From contig JALMLS010000353.1 of assembly GCA_038496445.1 (NCBI GenBank), positions 310,001 through 374,000 of the forward strand: 64,000 nt of DNA. The letters run 5' to 3'. Source of the DNA: Trichosphaerium sp. ATCC 40318 (lineage: Eukaryota > Discosea > Flabellinia > Trichosidae). Shown here in pieces: positions 22,360-33,428 of the stretch. The position numbers were made by a program, and so were the translations under genes. Position 1 is the first letter of the stretch; each line of letters starts with the position of its first letter. The notes beneath the pieces were generated by a model. The model was not told the origin of the DNA and searched no databases. It worked only from the letters and a program-made list of their open reading frames with translations.

Positions 22360-24387
22360 ATGGTCGAAACGTCAAAGTATTGTATTTTGGCTGCAATTGT
22401 ATTCATTACACTATGGATATCTCCAATCACTTCTCAACCTCAAACCAAGTGTAGTTATCCCTACAACTACGCTAAAGCAGTACCTGAGATTGATTTAAAG
22501 GTACTACGGCCGGGAAAGGGGGAAAACTAATACAACGGTTTACTAAATCACGTGATGTAAGGCTACAATTATAACAGACGCTGTTTCAAAGGCCGTTGAT
22601 ATCATTAAAACAAGTCTTGTAAAAACAAGAACCAGAAAAGCGGTGAGCGCAGCTATCGTCTACAATCAAACGACGCTTTGGTCAGGAGGATTTGGTACGT
22701 TGAATTTTCTACATTTTTTACACTGTCACTTGACATTTGGGAACACGTGATTTTTTTAAATATTTATTTTTGGGTAACTCTTTTTTTTCACAGGAAGTAT
22801 GGACTATAGAAATCCGAACGCTCCTTCTCCTGATGGAGATTCTTTGTACCGTATTGCTTCTCAAACAAAAGTCTTTACTTCTTTATTGGCTCTTCTTCTA
22901 CATAAACAGAAAAAACTAGACATTGAAGACAGTGTTATGGAGAAGAACCCATCTTTCAAATTAAACTTCGATCCTTTTGGTACCAACAAGTATATCTCCT
23001 TCCGTCATTTAGCTACTCAGTTATCTGGACTCCCTCGGGAGAGTCCTTGTAGCTTCCATGAATGTAACACAACTGAAAGTAACTGGGAACGTATAAGCGA
23101 GCTTGCTATACCAGTTACACCTCCAGATACGCTGGCATCTTACTCAAACCTTGGGTTTGCTGTTCTTGGTCGCTCTATTGAAAGTACGTCTCATAGAACT
23201 AAGCCAAATCATCTGTGAACCTAGTACTAATGTTATTTGCACAAATAGATATGATGGGTATCAGTTACGAAGATCTTGTTAACAGCCTTATTCTATCTCC
23301 TTTGGGAATGAAAAGTTCTGGGTTTAATGTCACGCCTGCTGTAGAAGCTTTAATGCCTGAAGCACCTACTCACCCTAAGGTACTTCAAATTTTGAACCTC
23401 GTGCTTATTGTTCTATTCTTTAGAACCTCAATATGAACTTCTCGAATCCAGGCAAGAAATGAAATGTTTTTTATACTTGTTAAGTCTGTTTTAGCGGGAC
23501 AAATGTATTCATCAGCGAATGACATGGCGAAGTTTCTTAAAGCTTTTTTTAAGGATGGTGATGGTCCTATCCCTAGAAATGTTGCCAACCAAGCCATGAC
23601 TGTATATTTCAGCGATTTCAACGGAGATGGAGGCATAGGTATGCGGCATATTTAAGGTAGTCTTGCACCACTCAGATCTATTTATAGGCGCTCCTTTTGA
23701 GGTGGCGTATGAAGACAACTTGTGGGTAATGACGAAAGGAGGGTCAATACCTGGATGGGATAGTATCAGTATATGGGTTAAAGAATTAAAAGTTGGGATA
23801 ACAATACTTACTGCTGGGACAAACCGTATGTTTTGTAGTTTGATTTGCTTTTTTTACCATTGCGACTTTGAAAGACTTGTTAAACGTTAATGCCTTCTGC
23901 TTACTTTTTTGCAGCCTATGATATAGCTAATGAAATTGGAAAGCCCGTTGCATTTGCACTCTTACCTGCAATACAAGCAGCAATTGCCAAAGCGCAAGCG
24001 CAGATCAAACCTTTCCCTCCTGACCCGGTTGATTATTTGGGTTGCTATCACGGTATGAGCTATGGGGAGCCTGCCAACTATTGCTTGTCAAGAAACCAAG
24101 ATGGTTATATTATACTCTCACGTGGGTTCGGTATTAAGGACTTTACGATGTTGTTTCAATTCAAAAAAGGAAACGACTTGTTTTTTAAACTAGGTACAAA
24201 TTGATACACTTTTTTTTGGTTGTTGATTTTCTCTTTTGTAGATATGAGTACAGAAGGAGGTTGTCTTGACGAAGAAGTTAGTGCTAGTCAACTTCAATAC
24301 ATTATTGTTCATAAAGATGACAACGGTGGTTACTTTGTAAGCGCGCCTGCTTTGATTGGAGGTGTAAATTTGTACCCGAAATCTTAA
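22360..24387 (+). CDS. Secreted beta-lactamase-fold serine hydrolase (LACTB/class C-like)
   Basis: Penicillin-binding-protein fold serine hydrolase with a signal peptide; eukaryotic members are peptidases or esterases with mostly unknown substrates. Exon 1 (22360-22500) opens MVETSKYCILAAIVFITLWI and ends IDLK; exon 2 starts at 22562. Motifs: nucleophile SxxK as RIASQTKVF, the YxN motif as YSNLGFAVLG, and a third motif KGGSIPGWDS in the position of HxG/KTG. Other landmarks are ISFRHLATQLSGLPRE and AGQMYSSANDMAKFL. About nine exons; one intron (23452-23494) has a GC donor. A C-terminal 150-residue extension (DPVDYLGCYHGMSYGEPANY and beyond) follows the catalytic domain. Catalytic residues are intact. 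Stop at 24385. Neighbouring genes give no hint of substrate. Confidence 0.9.
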
Positions 24388-25679
24388 GAATAAACTTTTC
24401 GAACAAAGCTTGTGGCATTTCCTCAAAATAGATTCAGTAAAAAACTATTAGACTGGCTAAGTAGTTTAACGAGATATTATAGAGGGTATTTATTAATTAA
24501 TTTTCGTTTATCTACACCAACCCAATTTAGGCGGTAACAAAACTACTTTTTTTTTTTTTCAGTTGATTTTGTTTCAAAACACATCGGAGTTTTATCACAG
24601 TTTTCGACCTGAAACGACACCTAGTCCTTCGTTTAGGAAAAGAAAATTGTTTTTGTATTTGAAATATTCTTCACGTGTGATTCAGTACGACTTGGGACAC
24701 GTACTACAAACAAAGCGTAAAGGTTTTATTCTGTATTATTTGGTCGAAAAACGTTCTTTGTCTAAATCTTCTAGCGTAGCACTTTTTTTTTTTTGGGAGC
24801 CTGGCGAACAATACCCCTAAATCGTACAATATCTATTGCACGGTTCAAAAATGATGACTTGATAATTTTTGATAAATCGGAATTGAAAATTGTATGAATC
24901 TTTTGTAGACAGTTTTTTTTTTTGGTTAAGTTTAGGTTTATCTGTACCACATGACCCACTAACCACACCGTATTGTTAACGATCTCTAGTTAATGTTACC
25001 TAGCTATGCTTAATTCTCTAGCGTAATACTTGTGCAGAGTGTAGAAATCACGAAGCAACTTTTGTTTTGATTAAAAATAACTTTTGTAAACAATACGTAC
25101 ATTAATTTTTTAATAGTTTCGTGTCTGTACGTCTCTTACACTGTTCAACACTATTTCATAGGATATTAGGTGTTTAAAAACTAGCACTTCTGATAGAGCC
25201 ACGTAAGACTGTAGAGCACGATGAAGCACAATTACAGGCTAGTATTTAATCCTTTTTATTTCATTCCATTTTTTATCTTCGTAGATGCTGCCTTGATGCC
25301 TGTGCTGAGAGTCGCGGTGATATACATAAATCGTACTATGGTTTTTACTTTCTTTGTTACACCTATTTTTTGTAGGGTATGGCCACCGCAACTTGTCAGC
25401 AGAACAAATTATAAAATATTCGTAACAGTGTTTTGCACTTACGAATTGATTTGAAATGAAACGACGGAAAAAGCCCCACCCCTTATGATTTTATCCCTAG
25501 AAGATAGTCCGCATAATGGATTAATTCGTACGAACTACTATTTAATTTAAAACTTTCACAAGGAAAAACAAAATAGCTAGGTAAGCTGTTGCAAAACTTA
25601 CAAATTTGCTTTTGTTGTCGCCAGTCGACAGCAGACGGTGCGGAGTAACATTAATACCTTTTAACGAGTCCATTGTCTC
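24388..25679. other. Gene-poor region
   Basis: 1.3 kb of AT-rich sequence. Frames at 24563-24820 and 25221-25454 are rich in F, K, R and Y, as expected by chance in AT-rich DNA, and match no family. One CACGTG at about 24673. Nothing else seen. Confidence 0.4.
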
Positions 25680-25861
25680 ATGGTTGCCAAATACCTTTGC
25701 CAAGTACGTATTCTTACAACTATTGTCTTAAACACATTTCTATAATCGATTTCTTGCAGTCCATGACTCTTCGCCAAATCGAGAAGCCTAGGATTTTACG
25801 TTACTTAAGTAAAGTTCTAAAGCGTCAAAACAAAGCGAAAAGCATCACTTTATGTACATAA
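25680..25861 (+). CDS. Possible two-exon microprotein
   Basis: The ATG at 25680 gives MVAKYLCQ, a clean intron (GTACGTAT...TTCTTGCAG, 25704-25759) keeps frame, and exon 2 reads SMTLRQIEKPRILRYLSKVL and a basic tail to a TAA at 25861: 41 residues, strongly basic. The good donor and acceptor are the main support. No family recognised; the chance of coincidence is real at this length. Confidence 0.3.
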
Positions 25862-27142
25862 TGTACTTTAATACGTATACAAGGTAAAAGAGCCTTGTGG
25901 TTACGAAAACGATTATACAGCCGTTGGTGCTAGAAAACCACTCGCAAACTACTTTACCCCTACGGGGAAACAGTTTACATGTATTTCCGGCCTCTTTTAG
26001 CGGTTTCGAACTACCAAAGCTCTATACCGACCTAAACAATATCATAAACTACTACTAGGCGCCGTCATAGTCGTAATTAAAAAAAATATCGCAGCTTACG
26101 GCGGCCGTCCGGAAAAGGCCGCAGCAAGTTAGTTTCTACGCAACAAAACGAATGGTGATACTTTTGGTACGTTTTACGAAATTTGCTTTATTTTTTGATT
26201 TCGTAAAAAACTTGTTCCATCACGTGCTTCTTATCGACATTTTACACCTTTTCGCAACACTGTTGACACTAACGAACTAACTACAAGCTTTAGATAGGAA
26301 GAATACCTTTTTTTTTATGGCGCACGTGATACATCACGTGCGAAAATGAAAAAGTTGTTTCGCTTCGTAGATCGTTAGGACCGTTCGTATGGTAATGTAA
26401 AAGCTATTGGTAGAAGCTTAAGGACGATAGATACGATGTAAGTGTGTTATTCCTAAAACTTTGTTAAACAAAAAAACATACCAAAAGTAGGCTTTCCTAG
26501 TGTTCGCACTTTGGAGCAAAGGTTTAAAATGGCTCTACTTTAGCTACATATAACGCTGGGTGTATTCAAACGCCCAACAAAAATTCATCAGATTACTGCG
26601 TTGTAAAACTGCGACACGGATTTTTTTCGAAAAAATAAAACGAGGTACGATGGTTTTTAAGGTATTGATCATTTTTCATTTTTTTTCAGTTTATTTTTTG
26701 GTGCGTACTTCTTTTTTTGCGATATCTCAAGCCACACGCTGTATCTATTCAATCTAAATATAACGCGTTATATAGAAGCGGAGTATGCCTAACATCACAA
26801 TGCCATACACAATCTGTTTCAAGGAGAAAAATAGTCATCACGTATTTGTTCATAAGGCTACAGAAAGAGAAATCTAAAGTACGTGCTATACCACAAAAAC
26901 AAAAAAGTTGAAAAAAATGAAAAAATACTATTCTCCGCGTCCACGAGCTCACAAACCTCTCAAGGACACACAATAGTTTTGAGAGGGCTAAGAATCGGTT
27001 ATAATAACAGCACAAACACAAACTGTACTAAAAGACGCGTTCTCAGGTTAATTATGGGTTTTGTAAGCTACTACAAGCGGACTTTTTTTTTATCCTGAAC
27101 TAAGCGAGAAAAACCGAGAAAACAAGACGCTACACATCAGGA
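25862..27142. other. Gene-poor region
   Basis: About 1.3 kb. It includes a slightly GC-richer patch near 25920-26120 with short inverted segments (GCGGCCGTCCGGAAAAGGCCGC at about 26100) that could form a hairpin. Three CACGTG motifs lie near 26221-26335. Frames on both strands around 26717-27098 have no recognisable content. Confidence 0.35.
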
Positions 27143-27406
27143 ATGTCAAAAGATTTAGGGTTTCGAATAAGTTTGGAAACTATGCAAATATTTTTGCGTA
27201 GTACTGCATGTATAATATGCAGTAGTCCTCTGGAATATATAGAGCGATCAATACATTACGAATACTTCTTTAGAAAGGTATTTCTAGAGATAAAAAGTTT
27301 TGCCATAAACGCAATTGTATGTCGTTAGATAAAAACGAAACAAACTAAGAACTGCGATGATAATAATCGCGCCAGGAATCGTAAAAAGAAACTACGTAAC
27401 ACGTAA
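27143..27406 (+). CDS. Small two-exon hypothetical protein
   Basis: ATG 27143 opens MSKDLGFRISLETMQIFL; exon 1 ends at 27277, an intron (27278-27328, GTATTT...CGTTAG) keeps frame, and exon 2 (27329-27406) adds a basic tail IKTKQTKNCDDNNRARNRKK to TAA. Total 70 residues with a CIIC motif near residue 26 and one further Cys. Each exon is an exact codon multiple. No family recognised. It could be a small zinc-binding or mitochondrial protein, but that is a guess. Confidence 0.4.
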
Positions 27407-28054
27407 TGTGAACTGTAAGCAAGTTCGCTTGATGTTATTTCGGCAACGTGATGTTTTGTACGTTGCAGATGTAATGTCAAATAAAAAACGGAGTTAAACC
27501 TGTAAATAATTTGATGTACATAAGCTAACAATGCAACCAACGCGCATTATGATCAATACAATCAAATGGCATACTTTTTGTGGTTGGAATGGTCTTGGCT
27601 TTATAACATGGAGATATTTCGAAAAAACTGTAATGTGCAACCAAAAAAATGTCAGATAAAAAAAAACCCCAAACGTCAAGTATCCTAAAAAAACGTAATG
27701 CTTTTTTTTTTAATATCACAAATACTGCGCTTGCAAACGTGAAAGTAAACCATTTGTGAAAAGGCGATCTTTTTTTGTGTGCGTTTTTTCGCACCTCAAA
27801 AACAAGCCCTACAAATTGCATAAAAAACCATTCTATTACGGCTCGTTTTTTTTTGTTCAGTGTTTGGACTCTATGCTATTTTAATTTTAACCCAAAAAGA
27901 ATTATTATTACGAACCCCTATGCATCTATTTCAATCACAGCAGTTGAGAACAACAGTCCGTTGTTTCTTTGTGTTACAAACGTACTACTTGCCACAACCT
28001 TTTAAATGCCACCAAAATGTGAAAACTTTCAACAAACAGAAATTTCAAAGCATC
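27407..28054. other. Spacer upstream of orphan copy C
   Basis: About 650 bases with T- and A-runs; minus-strand frames at 27494-27821 overlap each other in several frames and look like low-complexity chance. No regulatory site can be named. Confidence 0.35.
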
Positions 28055-29015
28055 ATGATCACTACAACAGCTCCTAACACTTTCATCGGCACTAAATATA
28101 TAAACGTTATACCGACAAGTAATAGTGCATGGCTTTTTTGTGGAAGTAATGGAGAACAAATTAACCAACAGTCAAGAAATGATAGCAAAAAAGCTGCTGC
28201 TTCTTTGATTTTGTTACAAAAAGGACGACCTAATTTTAACAAAGTCTCAGGCACACCAGATAAAGCATCTACGTACGTTTATTTTTCAACCTTAAAACGA
28301 AACAAACAAAGCGCCAAAACAGATTTAAAGATCAAACGTTTGGTGGTTTTTTTTTTTCCCACAACAAAGCATACTTCGTAGTTTTTTTGTTTCGACCACC
28401 AGCAAAAAAGTAATCATGTCGGAGATTACCCAAAAAAAGTAATGCACCCGTGATTTGTAAAAGCTTTTACGAACATAGTGTTGCGCTATTGTGCACTCAT
28501 CACCAAATCTTTTCTCATTGCGCAAACAAACAAAAGACGTTTCACATAGCTTACGTACCATTAGTTCACTCTCCCCGAAAATACGGGTAAACCCCTCTTG
28601 GATTCCACGGACTCTGAAAGTACCTCATACAGGCGTTAACGCTCGATGTAATCAATATCCAGTATATCAGGATGGCAAGATATACACTTCACCATTACCA
28701 CAGCAATTAAAAACAGACAACTCAACGCCGTTACCATCACGTGGTATAAATAAACGCCGGCGACGCAAGCGAAGATGGTTTTCTCCTGCAGCACAAATTA
28801 AAGCACAACAAAAAGCATCTAAATTACAGACAAAGGTAAACAAAACCAAAACATACAACAAAATTTCTCCTTGGAAGACACTTCACAATGTAAAACGGTT
28901 TTGGCGCCCAGCATCATTACATCAACCACAAACACGTAATTATCATTGTACATACCCTACAAACACGCGTATATTACCTAGGATACCTCTTCTGGATGCA
29001 TATCCACAATTTTAA
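28055..29015 (+). CDS. Orphan paralogue family, copy C
   Basis: Same two-part structure as copies A and B but on the plus strand and more diverged. Part 1 (from ATG 28055) opens MITTTAPNTFIGTKYINVIP and contains KKAAASLILLQKGRPN, matching VAADSLILLQRMAKKD of copy A, then ends in a lysine-rich stretch before T-runs near 28345. Part 2 (frame open through 28575-29015) contains SPKIRVNPSWIPRTLKVPHT, NQYPVYQDGKI, a basic RGINKRRRRKRRW and SPWKTLHNVKRFWRPAS, ending LDAYPQF. The conserved anchors are NPxWxPxTLKxP, QYPxYxDGK and PWxxxxNVKxFWR. The splice between parts is unresolved. Function unknown. Confidence 0.55.
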
Positions 29016-29443
29016 AGAAAACTAAATAAAACAGTGCTTCGAGGCACGCTTGTACATACGTACTGTCTGAGTTTAGTGGTGTATCTTTTCCTCTTGATAT
29101 TTATTTGTAATTTTGAAGGTCCTGCCGGTGTACCTAACTGCCTAATCGGTCATTTTTCTATTTTACGAGACTGTATAAATATTGGAGGACGTGTGATGAT
29201 TTTTTTTTGTGTGAAAAAAAAAGAAGTTGTAGGCGTGGTTTATGTCATTGACGCCACCAAGCGCAAATCTAAACTGAGTGAATGCAAAAAAACGGTGAAG
29301 AGCTAGCAAAAAAATATGATTATAACAATTACAATAATTATGAATAGCACTAAAGGAGCATCTTGATAGAAGTACATGTAGTTTATTTTAATCTTGTTTT
29401 TTTTTTTTTCCTTTTGGGCTTCATTTCCTCGAGCGACTTAAAC
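29016..29443. other. Spacer between copy C and the RhoGEF gene
   Basis: A plus frame (29034-29306) begins with a GTG codon and contains a hydrophobic stretch (LSLVVYLFLLIFICNF) and a later VVGVVYVIDATKR. It could be a further exon, but no join is evident. The remainder is A/T-rich. Confidence 0.25.
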
Positions 29444-32383
29444 TCATCCCTCTAGTTCTAGAACGGTGTGTTTTGCGGTGGTCAAGCAAGTCCTTGAATG
29501 TAATAAAGTCCGCTCTAGATGTTTATAATTAGGAACTTCAAAGCGATCTTTTTTTTTTCTTTTCGGGTTTTCTTTAAAGTTGGTTACCTCCCGCATTTAT
29601 AGCAAGTATACGTCTTCAATACAATAGGTTTATGAGTTTCAACTGGTGTTTCTTCTGGATTAGTGCTTATAGCACGCTCTCTTGTAGTCGACGCATCACT
29701 GTATGACATTGACATACTGTCGGAGTACTCTGAAGAAAGCGAATCAACAGCCTCAGGATCAATAACACCAGTTCTGCAATTGAGACATATCCTAACCTTC
29801 TTATCTGAAACATTTGTTACATATCCCTTATATTTAGAGCAGTTTTCGCAAACGACCTAAATATCACGTGATTAATGACAAATTCTATTTTTTTTTCGTT
29901 TTTTTTTTTTTTCCAATAAGTTTTCCTTCAGAAAAACTCGAGTCTCGGCGAAAACTCAGTACCGTGAGAGCACGAACGTTATGTAAGAATAAATGTAATT
30001 GACTATCAATAATTATGTTCAACATACCTTGCCACATGAACGACAATGATGTCTTCGTTTGAGTGTTGTAAATTTTAAGCTACATATCATACAAACTTTA
30101 GCGTCTTTGTCTCTAATCCAAACAGATGCTGTCATATGCGTTAGAGTAGATGCTCTACTTCTTCTTGTACTATTTTTTGTAACAGGCTTTGGATCTATAT
30201 CTTGTTGCCTTGATGGCATTTTCTTCTTTGGTCTTTGACTATCAGCAAGAAGCCATTGTTGTTTTTCTTTTTGTGAAGTTGCATAAACAACAAAAGATTT
30301 TTTACTTGTTTTTATCGTAAATCTGTTTCTTATTTCTAACGTATCCACCATATCCTCAAATGTAGCACCAGTTAAATCAAGGCTCCCATGGAAATGACTG
30401 AAAAAAAAAACACGTGAGCAAGATGAAGAGTAACCAAAAAAAAAAAAAAACGTTCTTCTTTCAAAACGACGCAAAACGACGCAAAACAACGCTTCATAAC
30501 ACGTGCAAAAATTTTTCGAGTAGAGGAATAAATTCGTAAATTGATGAAATGTAGTTTGTGGTTTTATCTCTTATTCATTAAAAAGTAGTCTATGGTCTCG
30601 CCTAGCGTACCCTCCCTTTGAAGTATAAAGTAACATGTCACTGAATAAATAAAAATATCGCGGTTTTACACTCTTCCTGCATATCTTAAATAAATTTCCT
30701 TCATGAAGGAATAATCGTCCTGAAGTTAACAATTCACAATCCTAAAAAGGCGAATATGAGTCTAAACAATTAAGAAGAGCAAGAACGCACATTGGGTAAA
30801 TCCTTAATGTTTTTTTCTATTTCAAAAATCTTTGCCCAACTATTTGTGAGGTGCATGTGGCTCTCTACTTTAGAGTTTACTTCTTTTATACGTTGTAAAG
30901 CTGAAGCTAATGCTTCGTAATCAGAATGTTCTATATTGGTATTTTTCACGAGTTCCTTGATGAGAAGCTTTCGGAAGAAAGTTAATACAACCCAAGAAAA
31001 AAAAGTACTCCAATGTTTTCTACCTCGTATCTCATTATTCTTTGTACAGGCTATGACAATGTCAAAAAAAATTATAATAAAGCGCTTTATAGATTACCAT
31101 AATTAATAGAGACTCTAAACTCTGTTTATCATACCCCTCTGGCATTGTATTTGCGAGATTCTGTTTAAACACAAATTAATTAAAAATTATTAAATCAATA
31201 TAAAATAAAAATCTCGATCTCTTGAGCTGTTTTGGTACCTCCAATAATTTTCTTACTGACTTTGATCTCTCCTTCTTTGTCATTAACATCTTTATAGCAT
31301 TATGGTAATTTGTACAATACGTAGAGTAACTGGGGTTTTTTGTAAGCGATAAAGCACGTGAACTAAAAAAATCGCTAAAAAGTACTAGCTTACACTTGTA
31401 AGAAAGGTCCCTACGCACGATATCAGTATCCTTATTAGTGCGAACAATAGGTGAATTGATTTAAAAATACTGTCAAAAAATTAAACTAAACGCTAGTATA
31501 TCCAACGCTATACGCTACAAGAACGTATAATGCGCAACCGTGTAAAAAAAAAAAAAAAGGAAAGTGGTACTCACCAAATCTGAAAATATGTCGCCTAGTC
31601 GTTGATCCTTTGGATCGAGACCATTCCATGATGTCAAACGATCTTCGAGCTCCTTTAGAAGTATAGTACTGAAAAAATAAATCTCCTACAAATCGAACAA
31701 TCAGTTCGACCTAAACTCGTTGGATAAAATTTAAAAAAATAACAAAATCAACTGTGGTACTGCGTTCAGTGCGTTTTTAATAAAATATGACTATCTAAAA
31801 GTTTTACCTCTATACCACTGAACACGTTTCTCGTTTCTTGTTGCGTAAAGTAATCGCTATAACCAATAGGCTTCTTGAAGAACTAATTAAATAGTTATTA
31901 CAAGTGAAAATCACGTGATTAAATACATCGTGTATTCGGCGACCACTACGTTATTATTACTCTAAATAATCATTCGTACCTCTATTGCTTGGTTCATATA
32001 TTTAACATACGTTTTTTCGGAAACTAACATTTCTTTGGCTAACCCTAGACGCGTCTCTGCCATATCTAAAATATGAGTTATTTTAGTTCCAAGTCTCACC
32101 ATAAAAAAAACGTGATCGGGAACGTTTATCACGTGCGTGAGAGTTTTGAGAGGTCCTTCCATGCGTTATGACGCCTAAATAATGCTTGTATGAACCTAAC
32201 GCCTCTTCTATTGCGCATCATTTTGTTATTTCCTGCCCTGCTTGATTTACTTGGTCTTCTATACCGAGCCGAGTGATGTGAACCCGTGGAGCTTCGTATA
32301 GTACTACTGGAAGAACTGCGTGGCGCATGAAGTGATTTACTAGTGCTACGAGTTCCATGAAGCGATTTACTTGTTTGTCGCAT
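29444..32383 (-). CDS. FGD-like RhoGEF: DH-PH-FYVE protein
   Basis: Guanine-nucleotide exchange factor for Rho/Cdc42-type GTPases with a phosphoinositide-binding FYVE finger, acting at membranes and actin. ATG 32383 opens a Ser/Arg-rich N-terminus with near-repeats of [10 protein letters not shown]. The DH domain follows over several exons: [76 protein letters not shown], then the CR3-like [22 protein letters not shown] domain follows ([13 protein letters not shown], ..[31 protein letters not shown]), then the FYVE finger [26 protein letters not shown] and [11 protein letters not shown]...VRICLNC. After it comes a Ser-rich linker and a further CYKC pair in the tail, ending LELEG at TGA 29444. 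The first intron join (near 32131) is weak and may need a GC donor. Confidence 0.88.
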
Positions 32384-32566
32384 GGTAGTAGATGATGTTA
32401 TTTAGAGCATAAAACGAGGGACGCATGAAATATTTTCACAAAAATTCTTGCGCCTTAAAGTCCTTTCACTTCAACGTTTAATGACGTACTGGTAGTCAAA
32501 AAGAACACGTAATGGAAACCATGTACTACAGCGGTATACAAATTTACATAATATTTATTCGGAGTA

Positions 32567-33428
32567 TCACCCGAGATGTTCCATGGGAACAAATACAATT
32601 TTTTCAAAAATTGGTCCTCTTTGAACCTTTGGCGCCCGCCAATACTTATTTACATTTTGGATCCGTTCCCATGGGTTTAGTGGCTTGTTTTGGGTTGCTT
32701 GATTCGTTTTACAATGTTGCTGTGGCATGGAAGGACGCGCCGACCTGTAAAATTGATTGTATCGTTTAAAATCACGTGGCGGTAGCACTGTGCTATACGT
32801 AGTCAAGTGATGTCTGTGCAGTTGCTGTTTGCGCGTTCTTTGTCTCTTTATTACTCTACCATCTCTATACTGTGGATACTGTGCGTGACATGCGTCTAAC
32901 CCAATGTAAGGTAATTTGAGTGTTTGAGGAAGCCACAAAGGGTTTGCCTTAATCGAAGGTAATCTAAAAAAAGGGTAAGCCAAGATTTATCTTAAATTGA
33001 AAAAAGGTATTGGGTAACAGTTCAAAACTGGATGGTGTATTGAAAACCAAGTTTCTCCGCAAGCGTCGGAAATGCTTAATACGTATTCCATACGCAATGT
33101 AGATAGGTATGGACGCTGTTTTAAAGCTCTTGGGGTGACGGACAGAGCCCGAAGGAATTATTTAATTTTAAACGGATTGCGGATTTTTACCAGATCTCGC
33201 TTTCAAAGTAGTTGTAGCTTCGTACCTTTCAGTCATTACACAAGGTAATGTATATCTATCTTCTCGAGGATCTTTCCGTGCCATGCGTTGAAGTAGAATA
33301 AGAGAATCTGCAGCGACTGTTTGTCTTGTATCGGGCTTGGTGCAAGCGAACTTGGCCATTGTTCTGTCGCTTAAAATATCACGTGACAAACGCGGTAAAA
33401 TGCATACAGTATTTCCTGTGTTTATCAT
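32567..33428 (-). pseudogene. Orphan paralogue family, copy B (probably decaying)
   Basis: Closest to copy A. Part 1 from ATG 33428 opens MINTGNTVCILPRLSRDILS and contains TRQTVAADSLILLQRMARKD and YTLPCVMTERYEA, nearly identical to copy A. Then one extra base (AGATCTGG against AGATCGG) and a short insertion put it out of frame, and it stops soon after at about 33168. The lost frame resumes beyond as FLRALSVTPRALKQRP and EYVLSISDACGETW, equal in length to the copy A segment. Part 2 (about 32962 to a stop at 32567) is intact: LPSIKANPLWLPQTLKLPYI, CHAQYPQYRDGRV, NPWERIQNVNKYWR. Either part 1 is broken or it is spliced differently from copy A. Confidence 0.55.

Noticed and set aside
25221-25454. 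Plus-strand frame with hydrophobic start
   Set aside because: Hydrophobic content follows from T-richness; there is no downstream exon or family match to support it.
26749-27021. Minus-strand 90-residue Cys/Phe-rich frame
   Set aside because: Composition is typical of chance frames in AT-rich DNA, with other frames open over the same bases and no splice support.
32512-32769. Plus-strand frame opposite orphan copy B
   Set aside because: It mirrors conserved coding sequence of copy B; the conservation among copies A,B and C is in the minus frame.
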